A DNA stretch of 13,274 nt from Lachnospiraceae bacterium UBA3645 (GCA_002373555.1 DFKM01000123.1:1-13274), one strand, 5' to 3'. Shown: positions 1 through 7,576, counted from the first letter of the stretch. Notes: generated by a model not told the origin, from the sequence alone. Translations and numbers: made by a program.

Positions 1-1298
1 GGCGAGCAGTGGTCGCCGCAGACCGCGCCCGCGCAGCAGGCGGAGATGCCGATGATCAGCAGCGTGGAGGACGCCGGGAAGATCGCGGTAACGATCGGGA
101 TCAGGATGCCGAAGGTTCCCCAGCTGGTACCGGAAGCGAACGCAAGGATGCAGGCCACGACGAAGATGACCGCCGGCAGCATGGTATACAGGCTCTGGGA
201 AGCACCCTGCATAACGGAGGCTACGAATTCCGCAGCGCCGAGCTGGCTGGTCATGGTCTTTAAGGAAACCGCCATCACAAGGATCAGGATCGGCGGGATC
301 ATGGCGTTGAAGCCCTTCGGCAGACATTCCATGGCCTGCTTGAAGGTGATGACTTTTCTGGCGATCAGGTAGATGATCGTGAGCACGAGCGCGATCAGCG
401 CGCCCCAGGGAAGGCCGATGAAGGCATCCGTATTACCGAAGGCGCCGATGAAATCGCCTGCGAAATCCGTGCCGCCCCAGGCGTCTGTTCCGAAAAATCC
501 GCCGACATAGATCATACCGATGGTGCAGGTCGCGATCAGCACCAGAACGGGCAGGATCAGATCCGGCACGCGTCCCTTCGGATTTCCGGTCTCGATATTC
601 TCATCGCCGATGCCCGCGAGATCGCCGGTCTCCTGCGCTTTCTTCTCGAACTTGCTCATCGGGCCGTAATCCACGCCCAGGATGATCATGGCGATGATGA
701 AAACGAAGGTCAGAAGTGAATAGAAGTTGTACGGGATCGCGCTGATGAACAGCTGGATGCCCGTCACGCCGGTATCCAGATCGGAAGCGACGCCGGAAAC
801 GGCGGCCGCCCAGGATGAGATCGGCGCGATCATGCAGACAGGCGCCGCGGTGGCGTCAATGATGTAAGCCAGCTTCACTCTGGAGATCTTGTGCGTATCT
901 GTGACCGGACGCATGACGCTGCCGACCGTCAGGCAGTTGAAATAGTCATCGATGAAGATCAGAATGCCGAGAATGAACGTTGCGATTGCCGCGCCGGCTT
1001 TCGAGCGGATGTTCCTGGATGCCCAGCGTCCGAACGCCGCAGAACCGCCGGCCTCGCTGACCAGTGCGACGATGGCGCCGAGGATGACCAGGAACAGGAA
1101 GATGCCTGCGTTATCCGCGATCGCCGTGATCAGGCCGTCATTGATGACCTTGTCCAGCGCCCCGACCGGATTGAAGTTCGCGGCGAACAGCGCACCCACG
1201 ACGATACCGAGGAACAGCGAGGAATATGCTTCCTTCGTGATGAGCGCCAGCACGATGGCGATCAGCGGCGGCACGAGTGCCCAGAAAGTTCCATACAT
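1..1298 (-). CDS. nhaC: NhaC-family Na+/H+ antiporter, partial (C-terminus beyond left edge)
   Basis: A polytopic inner-membrane protein expected to exchange Na+ for H+ and so support sodium and pH homeostasis. The visible 432 residues start MYGTFWALVP and show repeated hydrophobic helices with the NhaC-family signature segments. These are FIDDYFNCLTVGSVMRPVTD (about 115-134), the following ISRVKLAYIIDATAAPVCMI and APISSWAA (about 138-165), and a late GTSWGTFGILIPIVTA helix (about 390-405). The sequence runs off the window at GDHCS, which in this family normally continues into a conserved proline-serine stretch, so the last helices are missing. The start at 1298 is chosen because AAGGGGG (1307-1313) lies 8 bases upstream and no earlier in-frame start is better placed. 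A consensus promoter (1363-1391) precedes it. The NhaC family is confident; the exact cation or organic-acid specificity cannot be read from the sequence, since family members also include malate/lactate exchangers. Confidence 0.9.
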   Translation of the reverse strand, partial: MYGTFWALVPPLIAIVLALITKEAYSSLFLGIVVGALFAANFNPVGALDKVINDGLITAIADNAGIFLFLVILGAIVALVSEAGGSAAFGRWASRNIRSKAGAAIATFILGILIFIDDYFNCLTVGSVMRPVTDTHKISRVKLAYIIDATAAPVCMIAPISSWAAAVSGVASDLDTGVTGIQLFISAIPYNFYSLLTFVFIIAMIILGVDYGPMSKFEKKAQETGDLAGIGDENIETGNPKGRVPDLILPVLVLIATCTIGMIYVGGFFGTDAWGGTDFAGDFIGAFGNTDAFIGLPWGALIALVLTIIYLIARKVITFKQAMECLPKGFNAMIPPILILVMAVSLKTMTSQLGAAEFVASVMQGASQSLYTMLPAVIFVVACILAFASGTSWGTFGILIPIVTAIFPASSTLLIIGISACCAGAVCGDHCS

Positions 1299-1362
1299 TT
1301 TTCTTTCCCCCTTAGGATCTTTAATACTATACGGCTGTACCGCACAAAAGTATTTGCGCATA

Positions 1363-1391
1363 ATTATACTGAAAAAGGCAGAATATAACAA
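1363..1391 (-). promoter_or_regulatory. Sigma-A-type promoter for the nhaC-family gene
   Basis: Read on the minus strand, TTGTTA (1391-1386) is followed by a 17-base spacer and a perfect TATAAT (1368-1363). Transcription would start near 1356 and leave a leader of roughly 58 bases before the ATG at 1298. The two hexamers and ideal spacing are seen directly; activity is inferred. Confidence 0.75.
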
Positions 1392-1435
1392 GTACCAATG
1401 CAGGTATTATTCGCAGATTTCTGCAGATCCGCCAC

Positions 1436-1464
1436 TTGATAAACGGCTGTAATACTGATATCAT
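1436..1464 (+). promoter_or_regulatory. Sigma-A-type promoter for the DUF4364 gene
   Basis: TTGATA (1436-1441), a 17-base spacer and TATCAT (1459-1464) point toward the gene starting at 1507. The predicted start of transcription is near 1471, giving a leader of about 36 bases that contains GAGGAAGAGG (1495-1504) as ribosome binding site. It is back-to-back with the nhaC promoter, the two -35 boxes being about 45 bases apart, so a regulator binding between them could affect both genes. Confidence 0.7.
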
Positions 1465-1506
1465 CATATTTTAGAGACCTATCTGACCATCTGTGAGGAA
1501 GAGGCA

Positions 1507-2025
1507 ATGCTTTCGGAACCCATTACATTATATAAACTCATGATCCTGTACATGCTCCGGATGGCGAAATTCCCGCTCAAGAATTCCCGGATCTCGGAAT
1601 TCTTCCTGGAGCATGAGTACACGGATTATTTTACATTCCAGCAGGCGATCAGCGAGCTGGCGGAAGCCAGACTGATCACGCAGGAAACGATGCGCAATAC
1701 GACCCAGTATGAGATCACCCGCGAAGGCGAGGAGGCGCTGGGCTATTTCGGAAAAACGATCTCCGATGCGATCAAGGACGATATCAACGAGTTTCTGAAG
1801 AAGAACCGCATCCGGTTAAGAGACGAGGTGAATGTCGTTGCGGATTACTATAAATCCGGCACGAGCGATATCAATGTGCGGCTGGAGGTAAGAGAAGGCC
1901 GCTCCACCATGATCTCCATCAACATTCCGGTGTCGGATGAAGAACAGGCCGAGCGGCTGTGCGACAACTGGCAGAAAGACAACCAGCGGTTATATGCGTA
2001 TCTGATGCAGGAACTGCTGAAATGA
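1507..2025 (+). CDS. DUF4364 family protein (winged-helix, PadR-like)
   Basis: A 172-residue cytoplasmic protein beginning MLSEPITLYKLMILYMLRMA. The first ~75 residues have the pattern of a winged helix-turn-helix: a hydrophobic first helix, an ISEFFLE / FTFQQAISELAEARLI helix pair (about 30-58) and an ITREGEEALGYF wing (about 70-81). A C-terminal alpha/beta part follows (about 82-172). Length and layout match the DUF4364 family, common in Clostridia, which is thought to resemble PadR-type transcription regulators; its targets are not known. It is transcribed alone from 1436-1464 and ends in a large hairpin whose left arm includes its own stop codon. It lies divergently beside the antiporter gene, so control of that gene is possible but unproven. 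No membrane segment or enzyme motif is visible. The start is fixed by GAGGAAGAGG just upstream. Confidence 0.88.
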   Translation: MLSEPITLYKLMILYMLRMAKFPLKNSRISEFFLEHEYTDYFTFQQAISELAEARLITQETMRNTTQYEITREGEEALGYFGKTISDAIKDDINEFLKKNRIRLRDEVNVVADYYKSGTSDINVRLEVREGRSTMISINIPVSDEEQAERLCDNWQKDNQRLYAYLMQELLK

Positions 2026-2106
2026 CCCATGGGGACAGGCACCGCGGGTTACAGACGCAAAAGCGTTTGTAACCCGCGGTGCCTGTCCCCATGGGTCATC
2101 CTTTTT
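2022..2106. terminator. Very long convergent-gene hairpin with T-run (terminator / repeat-like)
   Basis: An almost perfect inverted repeat: the left arm at 2022-2058 pairs with the right arm at 2063-2099 (37 positions, a single G-T wobble at 2054/2067) around an AAAA loop. On the plus strand it is followed after two C's by TTTTT (2102-2106), which suits termination of the DUF4364 gene. On the minus strand the run after the stem is poor in T's. The arm starts at the TGA stop of the plus gene and the right arm ends a few bases from the htrA stop. The stem is far longer than a usual Rho-independent terminator and shares an AGGCACC core with the hairpin at 12337-12396. Confidence 0.85.
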
Positions 2107-3967
2107 AATATCCGAAATTGAATCCCGGGAAACCGCCCTGCTGGCCGCCCCAGCCGTTTCCGCCCTGCTGACCGTTCTGGCCGGGCTGCTGTCCGGGCTG
2201 ACCATTCTGGCCATCCTGTGCGGGCTGCTGTTCGGTATTCTCAAAATCCTTTTTAAATCCGAGCTTCATGGAAAGCTCCTTCTCCTGGTAGCTTCCGTTT
2301 TCCACTCTCATCACCTTCAGGGTAACGGTATCGCCGCCCTTGCAGTACTGCAGCTCATTCACGAGCGCATCATACGTGCCGATCTTCGTACCGTTGAACT
2401 CCACGATCACATCCTGCTCCAGCAGTCCGGCTTCCTTTGCGGGGCTGCCGTCCGTCACGGAATAGACCATCACGCCTTCGGGAATGTTGTACGCCTGTGC
2501 AACGCTCGAACTCACGTCGTTCAACTGCACGCCCATGTAAGGATATTCATCCTCGGAAACAGCTTCTCTGGGCTCCATCGTGGTCAGCTTCTCAATGATC
2601 TCCTTTGCGGAAGAGATCGGGATCGCATAACCCATGCCCTCGACATCCGTCTCCGCGTCCTTCGCAACATTGATACCGATCAGCTCGCCGTTCGCATCCA
2701 GCAGCGCACCGCCGGAATTGCCGGGGTTGATGGCTGCGTCTGTCTGGATCGTCTTCAGCGTATTGCCGTTCGATGTCGTGATCTCACGGTTCACCGCACT
2801 GACAACGCCGGTGCTGACCGACTGACCGAGACCGAGCGCATTTCCGATGGCGATGACCGTTTCGCCGAGCTTCAGGGAATCCGAATCACCCATGCGGATC
2901 GAAGCGATCGAGGATTTGGTGGCATCAGACAGATTCTCGAGCTTGATGCCGACGACGGCCAGGTCATTCTGCGCATCCGTTCCTTTGACATAACCGTCAA
3001 CAGTCGTATTATCGCCGAAGGTTACGGTCAGCGCATCCGCACCTTCCACGACATGGTTGTTCGTCACGACCCAGAGTTCCGTGCCGTCATCGCCGATGAT
3101 GATGCCGGAACCGGCGCCGGTCACTTCGTAAGGCTGGCTGTTTTCCTGTCCGCCGTAGCCGTAGAAATAATAATAGAAGGGATTGAAATCTCCCGAATTG
3201 TAATTATCGTAAACCGATTTTGTGGTGATCGCCACGACGGCAGGCATCGCTACATCGACGACCTGGGTGACATCCAGTGCTTTGACTGCAGCTGTCGCAC
3301 CGTCCGAAGGCGCTGCTTCGGCGATAGCAGAATTGCCGGAAGCGGCTTCCTGATTTGCAGCAGTATTGCTGCCGCCGTCCGCCTGCGCTGCTGTGGAGGG
3401 CTGCTCTGCCTGCGCCGCGCCCTCTGTGGCTGCCTGTGTCTGGCTTTCGCCCGCACCCGGGGCCGCTTCCTGTGCGATCTGTGTTTCCTTCTGCGATTCC
3501 GACTCGCTCTGGCTGACAGCCGTGCCGGCCTTTCCGACATAAGAGCCGATCGCCCAGCATCCTGCGCCGACGACGCCGCCGAGCAGCAACGCTGCTACGA
3601 TAACAGCAAGGATCGTCTTTCCATGGCCGCCGCCTTTGTTTCCGCCGCCATTGCTGCCGCCGGTATACCTGGCGCGGTAACGGCTTTCAGCATCGTCCGA
3701 ACCATATGCATAAGGGTTGTCCTGCCGGGTCTGCCCGCTGCCTTCACTGCTCTCATATCTCCTGCGGTAGCCGTCGCTGGTATAGCTGCTCTCGGCCTCC
3801 CGCTGTTCGGGAGATCTGCGGTACTCTTCCGCCCGCTGCTCCGGTGATCTGCGGTATTCCTCCTGCGGCTGCTCCGTCCGGTTTCCGTATTCCGCACCGT
3901 CTTCACGGCCTGCTTCTTCGTCCATATCAGATCCGTTATATCCGTTTTCATCATAATATTCACTCAT
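2105..3967 (-). CDS. htrA: HtrA/DegP-like membrane-anchored serine protease with PDZ domain
   Basis: A 620-residue envelope protease expected to degrade or refold misfolded secreted proteins. Order: a cytoplasmic, acidic and Tyr/Arg-rich tail (1-~105); one membrane helix (about 118-144); an Ala/Gln/Ser-rich linker (about 145-225); a trypsin-like domain; a PDZ domain (about 475-570); and a Gly/Gln/Asn/Pro-rich C-terminal tail ending FPGFNFGY. The catalytic triad is visible: His305 in VVTNNHVVEG, Asp335 in QNDLAVVG and Ser418 in INPGNSGGAL. The reading frame stays open 68 codons further upstream, but the start at 3967 is preferred because AAAGGCGG sits 8 bases before it and the upstream extension lacks protein-like character. 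It is divergent from the LCP gene and ends against the long hairpin at 2022-2106. The HtrA family is certain; the stress that induces it is not visible. Confidence 0.95.
   Translation of the reverse strand: MSEYYDENGYNGSDMDEEAGREDGAEYGNRTEQPQEEYRRSPEQRAEEYRRSPEQREAESSYTSDGYRRRYESSEGSGQTRQDNPYAYGSDDAESRYRARYTGGSNGGGNKGGGHGKTILAVIVAALLLGGVVGAGCWAIGSYVGKAGTAVSQSESESQKETQIAQEAAPGAGESQTQAATEGAAQAEQPSTAAQADGGSNTAANQEAASGNSAIAEAAPSDGATAAVKALDVTQVVDVAMPAVVAITTKSVYDNYNSGDFNPFYYYFYGYGGQENSQPYEVTGAGSGIIIGDDGTELWVVTNNHVVEGADALTVTFGDNTTVDGYVKGTDAQNDLAVVGIKLENLSDATKSSIASIRMGDSDSLKLGETVIAIGNALGLGQSVSTGVVSAVNREITTSNGNTLKTIQTDAAINPGNSGGALLDANGELIGINVAKDAETDVEGMGYAIPISSAKEIIEKLTTMEPREAVSEDEYPYMGVQLNDVSSSVAQAYNIPEGVMVYSVTDGSPAKEAGLLEQDVIVEFNGTKIGTYDALVNELQYCKGGDTVTLKVMRVENGSYQEKELSMKLGFKKDFENTEQQPAQDGQNGQPGQQPGQNGQQGGNGWGGQQGGFPGFNFGY
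3797..3862 (-). repeat. Tandem 11-codon duplication in the HtrA cytoplasmic tail
   Basis: Residues 36-46 and 47-57 of the HtrA-like protein are two copies of EEYRRSPEQR plus one variable residue (A, then E). The DNA copies differ at several third positions, so the duplication is not brand-new. The unit is rich in Tyr, Arg and Glu and belongs to the disordered N-terminal tail. Confidence 0.8.
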
Positions 3968-3975
3968 GATTTTAT

Positions 3976-3983
3976 CCGCCTTT
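3976..3983 (-). promoter_or_regulatory. Ribosome binding site that fixes the htrA start
   Basis: AAAGGCGG on the minus strand lies 8 bases upstream of the ATG at 3967. This is why that start is chosen over the in-frame codons further upstream, which would give a protein 68 residues longer. Confidence 0.65.
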
Positions 3984-4022
3984 CCGGTAACGCAAATAAT
4001 CTTACGCCCTTTATTGTCTCCG

Positions 4023-4028
4023 AGTATA
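4023..4028 (-). promoter_or_regulatory. Possible -10 box of the htrA promoter
   Basis: TATACT on the minus strand lies about 55 bases before the htrA start codon. No good TTGACA-like box is found 16-18 bases upstream of it, so the promoter may be weak, activator-dependent or located elsewhere in 3984-4184. Confidence 0.35.
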
Positions 4029-4071
4029 CAGGCACTTTGTGATAAAACTGTGTCGATGACATGGAAAATAT

Positions 4072-4100
4072 TTGAAATTCCTGCTGTCTTCGGGTATGAT
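4072..4100 (+). promoter_or_regulatory. Sigma-A-type promoter for the LCP gene
   Basis: TTGAAA (4072-4077), a 17-base spacer and TATGAT (4095-4100) precede the gene starting at 4185. The predicted leader is about 78 bases. It contains an imperfect inverted repeat (TTCCGCG at 4114-4120 with CGCGGGAA at 4136-4143) that could be an operator or a weak RNA stem; its role is unknown. Confidence 0.7.
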
Positions 4101-4172
4101 ATAGACTTAAGAGTTCCGCGCGTACCGTCATGGGCCGCGGGAATTACTGTATCATGATCTGACATTACCACC

Positions 4173-4178
4173 GGAGGA
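4173..4178 (+). promoter_or_regulatory. Ribosome binding site of the LCP gene
   Basis: GGAGGA ends 6 bases before the ATG at 4185. It overlaps the in-frame TTG at 4179, which is therefore rejected as the start. Confidence 0.75.
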
Positions 4179-4184
4179 TTGACA

Positions 4185-5624
4185 ATGAGCAGAACCGATT
4201 ACGACCAGAGCCGCCGCAGAACACCGCGCCGCAGCCGCAAGCCGTATAATGACGATTATAAAGAAGACAGCAGAGCATCCCGCCGAAGCAGGGAAGCGTA
4301 TGATGATGACTACGCCTATTCCCGCGGAAGCGGGCGGTATTACGACGACGATCCGTATGAGGACCGTTACGACAGCCGGTACGAGGATCCCGACGAAGAT
4401 GTCAGGATCTACGAGAACAGCCGCAGCAGAAGAAAGGCTGCCGCAGAGGACAGCAGAGACCGTTATTATGACGAGCCGCGGGCGGCAAGAAGAAGCACCC
4501 GCAGTACCGCAAGACGCAGCCATGATGAACGAGAGGATTATGAGCCGCGCCGTCAGCGCTCTTCCCGCAGTGCCAGACCGCAGCGCAGGCGCAGGCGTTC
4601 CCGCGGTCTTCTGATCCCGCTGATCGTGGTCCTGCTGTTCGTGGTCGTCGCCGCGGGCGGCATCGGCTATCTGTCCTCCCTGTGGGGCAAGGTCGACTCG
4701 GCGAACTTCAAGGCCTCGGATGTTGTCGTGAACTCCGACCTGCCGGAATCGATCCAGCGGGAGCTGAAAGATTACCGCACGATCATGATCTTCGGCGTGG
4801 ATTCCAGAGACAACAGCACGCTCCAGTCCGGGACGCTCGCCGATTCCAACATCATCTGCGCGATCAACAAGTCTACGGGCGATGTGAAGCTGCTTTCGAT
4901 CTACCGCGACACCTATGTGGAGACGACCGGCGGCGAACACATGAAGCTGACCGAGGTCTATTCGAAGTACGGTGCCGAAGAGCAGCTTTCCACGATCAAC
5001 AAGAACTTTGATATGCATGTGACCGAATATGTCACTGTCAACTGGAAAGCCGTTGCGCTGACGATCGACAAGCTCGGCGGAATCGATCTGGAGCTTTCCT
5101 CCGCAGAATGCGAAGGCATCAACAAGTATATTAATGAAGTCATTCAGTCGACCGGCATCGAATCTTCGAAGATCAGTGTCGAGGACGGAACACAGCATGT
5201 GGACGGCATTCAGGCCGTTACCTACTGCCGTCTGCGAAAAGGCCTGGGCGATGACTACAAGCGTACCGAAAGACAGCGCACAGTCATCAACAAGACGCTC
5301 AGCAAGGCGAAGCAGGCCGGCATACCTACGGTCATCAATGTCTGCAACGAGGTATTCCCCGGAATCTCCTCTTCGCTCTCTCTGCCGGAAGTGCTGACGC
5401 TGGCCGGCAGCATGGGCAAGTTCAATATCGCGGATTCGGCAGGCTTCCCGTTCGAGAATGAAGCGCCGAACACCGGCAGGAACTTCCTGTATCCGGTAAC
5501 GCTGTCATCGAACGTAACCGAACTGCACGCCTATCTGTACAATAACACGGATTATGCGCCGTCGGAGACGGTGCGCGCCTTAAGCGAAGCGGTCGCAGAA
5601 GAAAGCGGATTTTACGGAAATTAA
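4185..5624 (+). CDS. LytR-CpsA-Psr (LCP) family cell-wall polymer ligase
   Basis: A 479-residue membrane protein of the LCP family, whose members transfer anionic polymers or capsular glycans from a polyprenyl-pyrophosphate carrier to peptidoglycan on the outer face of the membrane. Residues 1-140 are a cytoplasmic tail dense in Arg, Tyr and Asp. One helix (about 141-163) follows, then the LCP domain (about 196-375). Family landmarks visible are FGVDSR (203-208), the D220-containing ADSNIICAIN strand, KLLSIYRDTYV with Arg241, KLGGIDLELS (296-305) and a basic DDYKRTERQR cluster (356-365). These correspond to the acidic and arginine residues known to bind the pyrophosphate. About 100 residues after the domain have no recognised fold. 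The gene has its own promoter (4072-4100), is divergent from htrA, and ends 71 bases before the downstream operon. Which polymer it attaches cannot be told. Confidence 0.93.
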   Translation: MSRTDYDQSRRRTPRRSRKPYNDDYKEDSRASRRSREAYDDDYAYSRGSGRYYDDDPYEDRYDSRYEDPDEDVRIYENSRSRRKAAAEDSRDRYYDEPRAARRSTRSTARRSHDEREDYEPRRQRSSRSARPQRRRRRSRGLLIPLIVVLLFVVVAAGGIGYLSSLWGKVDSANFKASDVVVNSDLPESIQRELKDYRTIMIFGVDSRDNSTLQSGTLADSNIICAINKSTGDVKLLSIYRDTYVETTGGEHMKLTEVYSKYGAEEQLSTINKNFDMHVTEYVTVNWKAVALTIDKLGGIDLELSSAECEGINKYINEVIQSTGIESSKISVEDGTQHVDGIQAVTYCRLRKGLGDDYKRTERQRTVINKTLSKAKQAGIPTVINVCNEVFPGISSSLSLPEVLTLAGSMGKFNIADSAGFPFENEAPNTGRNFLYPVTLSSNVTELHAYLYNNTDYAPSETVRALSEAVAEESGFYGN

Positions 5625-5631
5625 TCATTCA

Positions 5632-5656
5632 GGGCCACCGGCTTAGCCGGTGGCCT
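5632..5656 (+). terminator. GC-rich hairpin between the LCP gene and the TIR/RyR operon
   Basis: A perfect 10-bp stem (5633-5642 with 5646-5655, plus a G-T closing pair) around a TTA loop lies just after the LCP stop. It is followed by TGTTGTGG rather than a T-run, so it would be a weak intrinsic terminator. It could instead act as an attenuator or an mRNA-processing or stability element between the LCP gene and the operon. Confidence 0.55.
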
Positions 5657-5683
5657 GTTGTGGTCATAAATACACTTTCAGAC

Positions 5684-5689
5684 GGGAGG
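5684..5689 (+). promoter_or_regulatory. Ribosome binding site that fixes the start of the first operon gene
   Basis: GGGAGG ends 6 bases before the ATG at 5696. An in-frame GTG at 5660 would add 12 residues but has no comparable site and would overlap the edge of the hairpin region. Confidence 0.7.
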
Positions 5690-5695
5690 CCTGCC

Positions 5696-7576
5696 ATGAC
5701 ACTCGCCCTGATCTATCTCTTCACGATCATATTATTTCTCGCCCTGATGCTGTCACTCGGGTTCCAGCCGGCGATCCTTACCAGACTGAACGGCGTCATC
5801 CTTTTTATCACCGGTGCAGCCGGTGTCCTGATCTATGGATACGGATTCTCCATCGTATGCAGCAGTCCTCTCCAGGCAATGATCCGCACGCTTTTTTCCG
5901 TGTTCTGCATGTTTCTGGGAAGAAATGAGATCGGCGCGATAAGCAGTGCGCCGCTTCTGCAGGCGCCGGTCATGCAGCTGATCATCTATACGGTTCACCT
6001 GCTTGCGCTTTACTGCACTGCCAGTGCAGTCATCGCGGCTCTGGGAACACGGATGATCCGTACGGTCAGGCTCTTTCTCCTCCGCCGTCACGACCTCAAC
6101 CTGATCTACGGCGCGAATGAATCCTCCATCCGCTTTGCCGGACAGCTTCTGCGCGAACACAAGGGTCCGGTGATTTTCACTGACAGAGGACCCGGCAGCG
6201 ATTTTGAGAACAGGATCTCCGGTATGAGCTGCCTGCTGTTTACAGATGCCGATGCCCAAAAGCCGACGGCGGCCTTTTTAAACCGTATCGGCGTGACCCC
6301 GCAGGGCCGCAGGCTTCATGTTTTCTGCCTGGATAACGATGAATCCGCCAATCTTGCCTATTCCCGCAGCCTTTCCGACACACTGAAAGCGGGCGGATTC
6401 CTGCCCGGGCAGGTGCAGCTCTGCGCCATCCTTGCCGAAGAAGCATACGGCGAAGAGCTGCTGCACAGCGCACAGCCGGAAAGGCAGACCACAGGCAGCT
6501 TTTCGAGCGTCATTGCCATCGAAAAACCGGATATGCTGGCCAGGCTGATGATCCATGACTGCCCGCCATATGAAACCATGGCCTTTGATGACCAGGCGCT
6601 TGCGACGGATGATTTTGAATGTCTGATCATCGGGTTCGGGCAGACCGGCCAGGCAGTCCTGCGCCAGCTGATCGCGAACGGGCAGTTTGCCGGCAGCAAT
6701 TTCCATGCCACCATCGTTGCCAAAGATTATCATTCCAATGCCGGCTGCTTTTTCTACCGCTATCCCGGGCTTCGCGCCCATGATGACCGGTTCACGGTGA
6801 TTGAGGACAATGCGAGAAGCGTACCATTTTACGATTATCTTGAAACCCACCGCCGGACACTGAATTATATCGCCGTCTGCACCGGCAGCGACAAGGAGAA
6901 CGCCGAAATCGCTTATGAACTGCGGGATTATCTTGCCGCCAGGGGCGATCATCCGGCTGTGATGCTGATTTCCGATGCCGGGATCAGCCGGCTGTCGGAT
7001 ACCGGTCTCCGGTTCGCCAGCGGACTGTATACCACAGATATCCTCTGCACCGCAAAGCTGGATGCGATGGCAATGGTCATCAATCATCAGTATCACCTTG
7101 CCGAAGGAAGGACCACCGAAGAGGACTGGGCGGCCTGCGACTACTTCAGCCGTCTCAGCTGCCGGGCAAGTGCCGATTTTACGGATGCTTTCCTGAAAGC
7201 TGCCGGCATCAGCCGGGAAGCAGTCCTCCGTGACGGCTGGCACCCGGAAGGAAGGATCCTGGAAAACCTGAGCATCACGGAGCATATGCGCTGGTGCGCC
7301 TTCCACGAAACCATGGGCTATCAGGTCATGCCGGAAGAGGTATTTGCGGAACGCGCTGCCCTGTACAGAAAAGAGAAGGAAGAGACCGGCGCCGGACATA
7401 CCCGGATCACAAAAGATTCCGAAAGACGCCTGCACGCGTGTCTGATCCCCTGGGAAGCGCTTGATCTGCTCTCGGAAAAAGAAGCCGCGGTGACCGGAAG
7501 ATCTGTCAATTACAAGGAATCGGATCGGGATAACGTCCGTATGATTCCCGCGATGCTGAAAGGAGCCGGACATTGA
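5696..7576 (+). CDS. Membrane protein with Rossmann (TrkA-N-like) units and C-terminal RyR domain
   Basis: A 626-residue protein with four likely membrane helices (about 3-24, 32-54, 60-75, 92-117) and a large cytoplasmic part. A first Rossmann-like unit begins near 135 (NLIYGANESS). A second begins near 309 with a canonical dinucleotide loop IIGFGQTGQA (Gly313, Gly315, Gly318), as in TrkA-N/RCK domains that sense NAD(H) or NADP(H) and gate K+ transporters. The C-terminus carries the two halves of a RyR domain: EHMRW (529-533) and RLHACLIPWEAL (578-589). They are separated by about 25 residues more than in the next protein. No selectivity filter is present, so this is probably not itself a pore, but a sensor or partner subunit. 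It is the first gene of a three-gene operon, its TGA overlapping the next start. Start chosen at ATG 5696. The domain calls are solid; substrate and ligand are unknown. Confidence 0.8.
   Translation: MTLALIYLFTIILFLALMLSLGFQPAILTRLNGVILFITGAAGVLIYGYGFSIVCSSPLQAMIRTLFSVFCMFLGRNEIGAISSAPLLQAPVMQLIIYTVHLLALYCTASAVIAALGTRMIRTVRLFLLRRHDLNLIYGANESSIRFAGQLLREHKGPVIFTDRGPGSDFENRISGMSCLLFTDADAQKPTAAFLNRIGVTPQGRRLHVFCLDNDESANLAYSRSLSDTLKAGGFLPGQVQLCAILAEEAYGEELLHSAQPERQTTGSFSSVIAIEKPDMLARLMIHDCPPYETMAFDDQALATDDFECLIIGFGQTGQAVLRQLIANGQFAGSNFHATIVAKDYHSNAGCFFYRYPGLRAHDDRFTVIEDNARSVPFYDYLETHRRTLNYIAVCTGSDKENAEIAYELRDYLAARGDHPAVMLISDAGISRLSDTGLRFASGLYTTDILCTAKLDAMAMVINHQYHLAEGRTTEEDWAACDYFSRLSCRASADFTDAFLKAAGISREAVLRDGWHPEGRILENLSITEHMRWCAFHETMGYQVMPEEVFAERAALYRKEKEETGAGHTRITKDSERRLHACLIPWEALDLLSEKEAAVTGRSVNYKESDRDNVRMIPAMLKGAGH
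7559..7565 (+). promoter_or_regulatory. Ribosome binding site supporting a TTG start
   Basis: AAAGGAG lies inside the end of the upstream gene, 7 bases before the TTG at 7573. The TTG overlaps the upstream TGA (TTGA), which implies translational coupling. Confidence 0.7.

Noticed and set aside
891..1452. Two plus-strand open frames of about 165 codons
   Set aside because: They are antisense to the well-supported antiporter gene, run through its promoter, and have compositions typical of shadow frames.
2022..2099. CRISPR repeat or IS terminal inverted repeat
   Set aside because: There is only one palindrome with a 4-base loop, no spacer array, no transposase and no visible target-site duplication at this site.
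3968..4171. In-frame extension of the HtrA reading frame by 68 codons upstream
   Set aside because: It covers the divergent promoter region, has no good ribosome binding site, and the start at 3967 has AAAGGCGG at the right distance and begins the recognisable acidic tail.
4152..5198. Open frame of 348 codons on the minus strand
   Set aside because: It is a shadow of the LCP gene. Its low-complexity valine/isoleucine and alanine runs are complements of the Arg/Asp/Tyr codons of the LCP tail.
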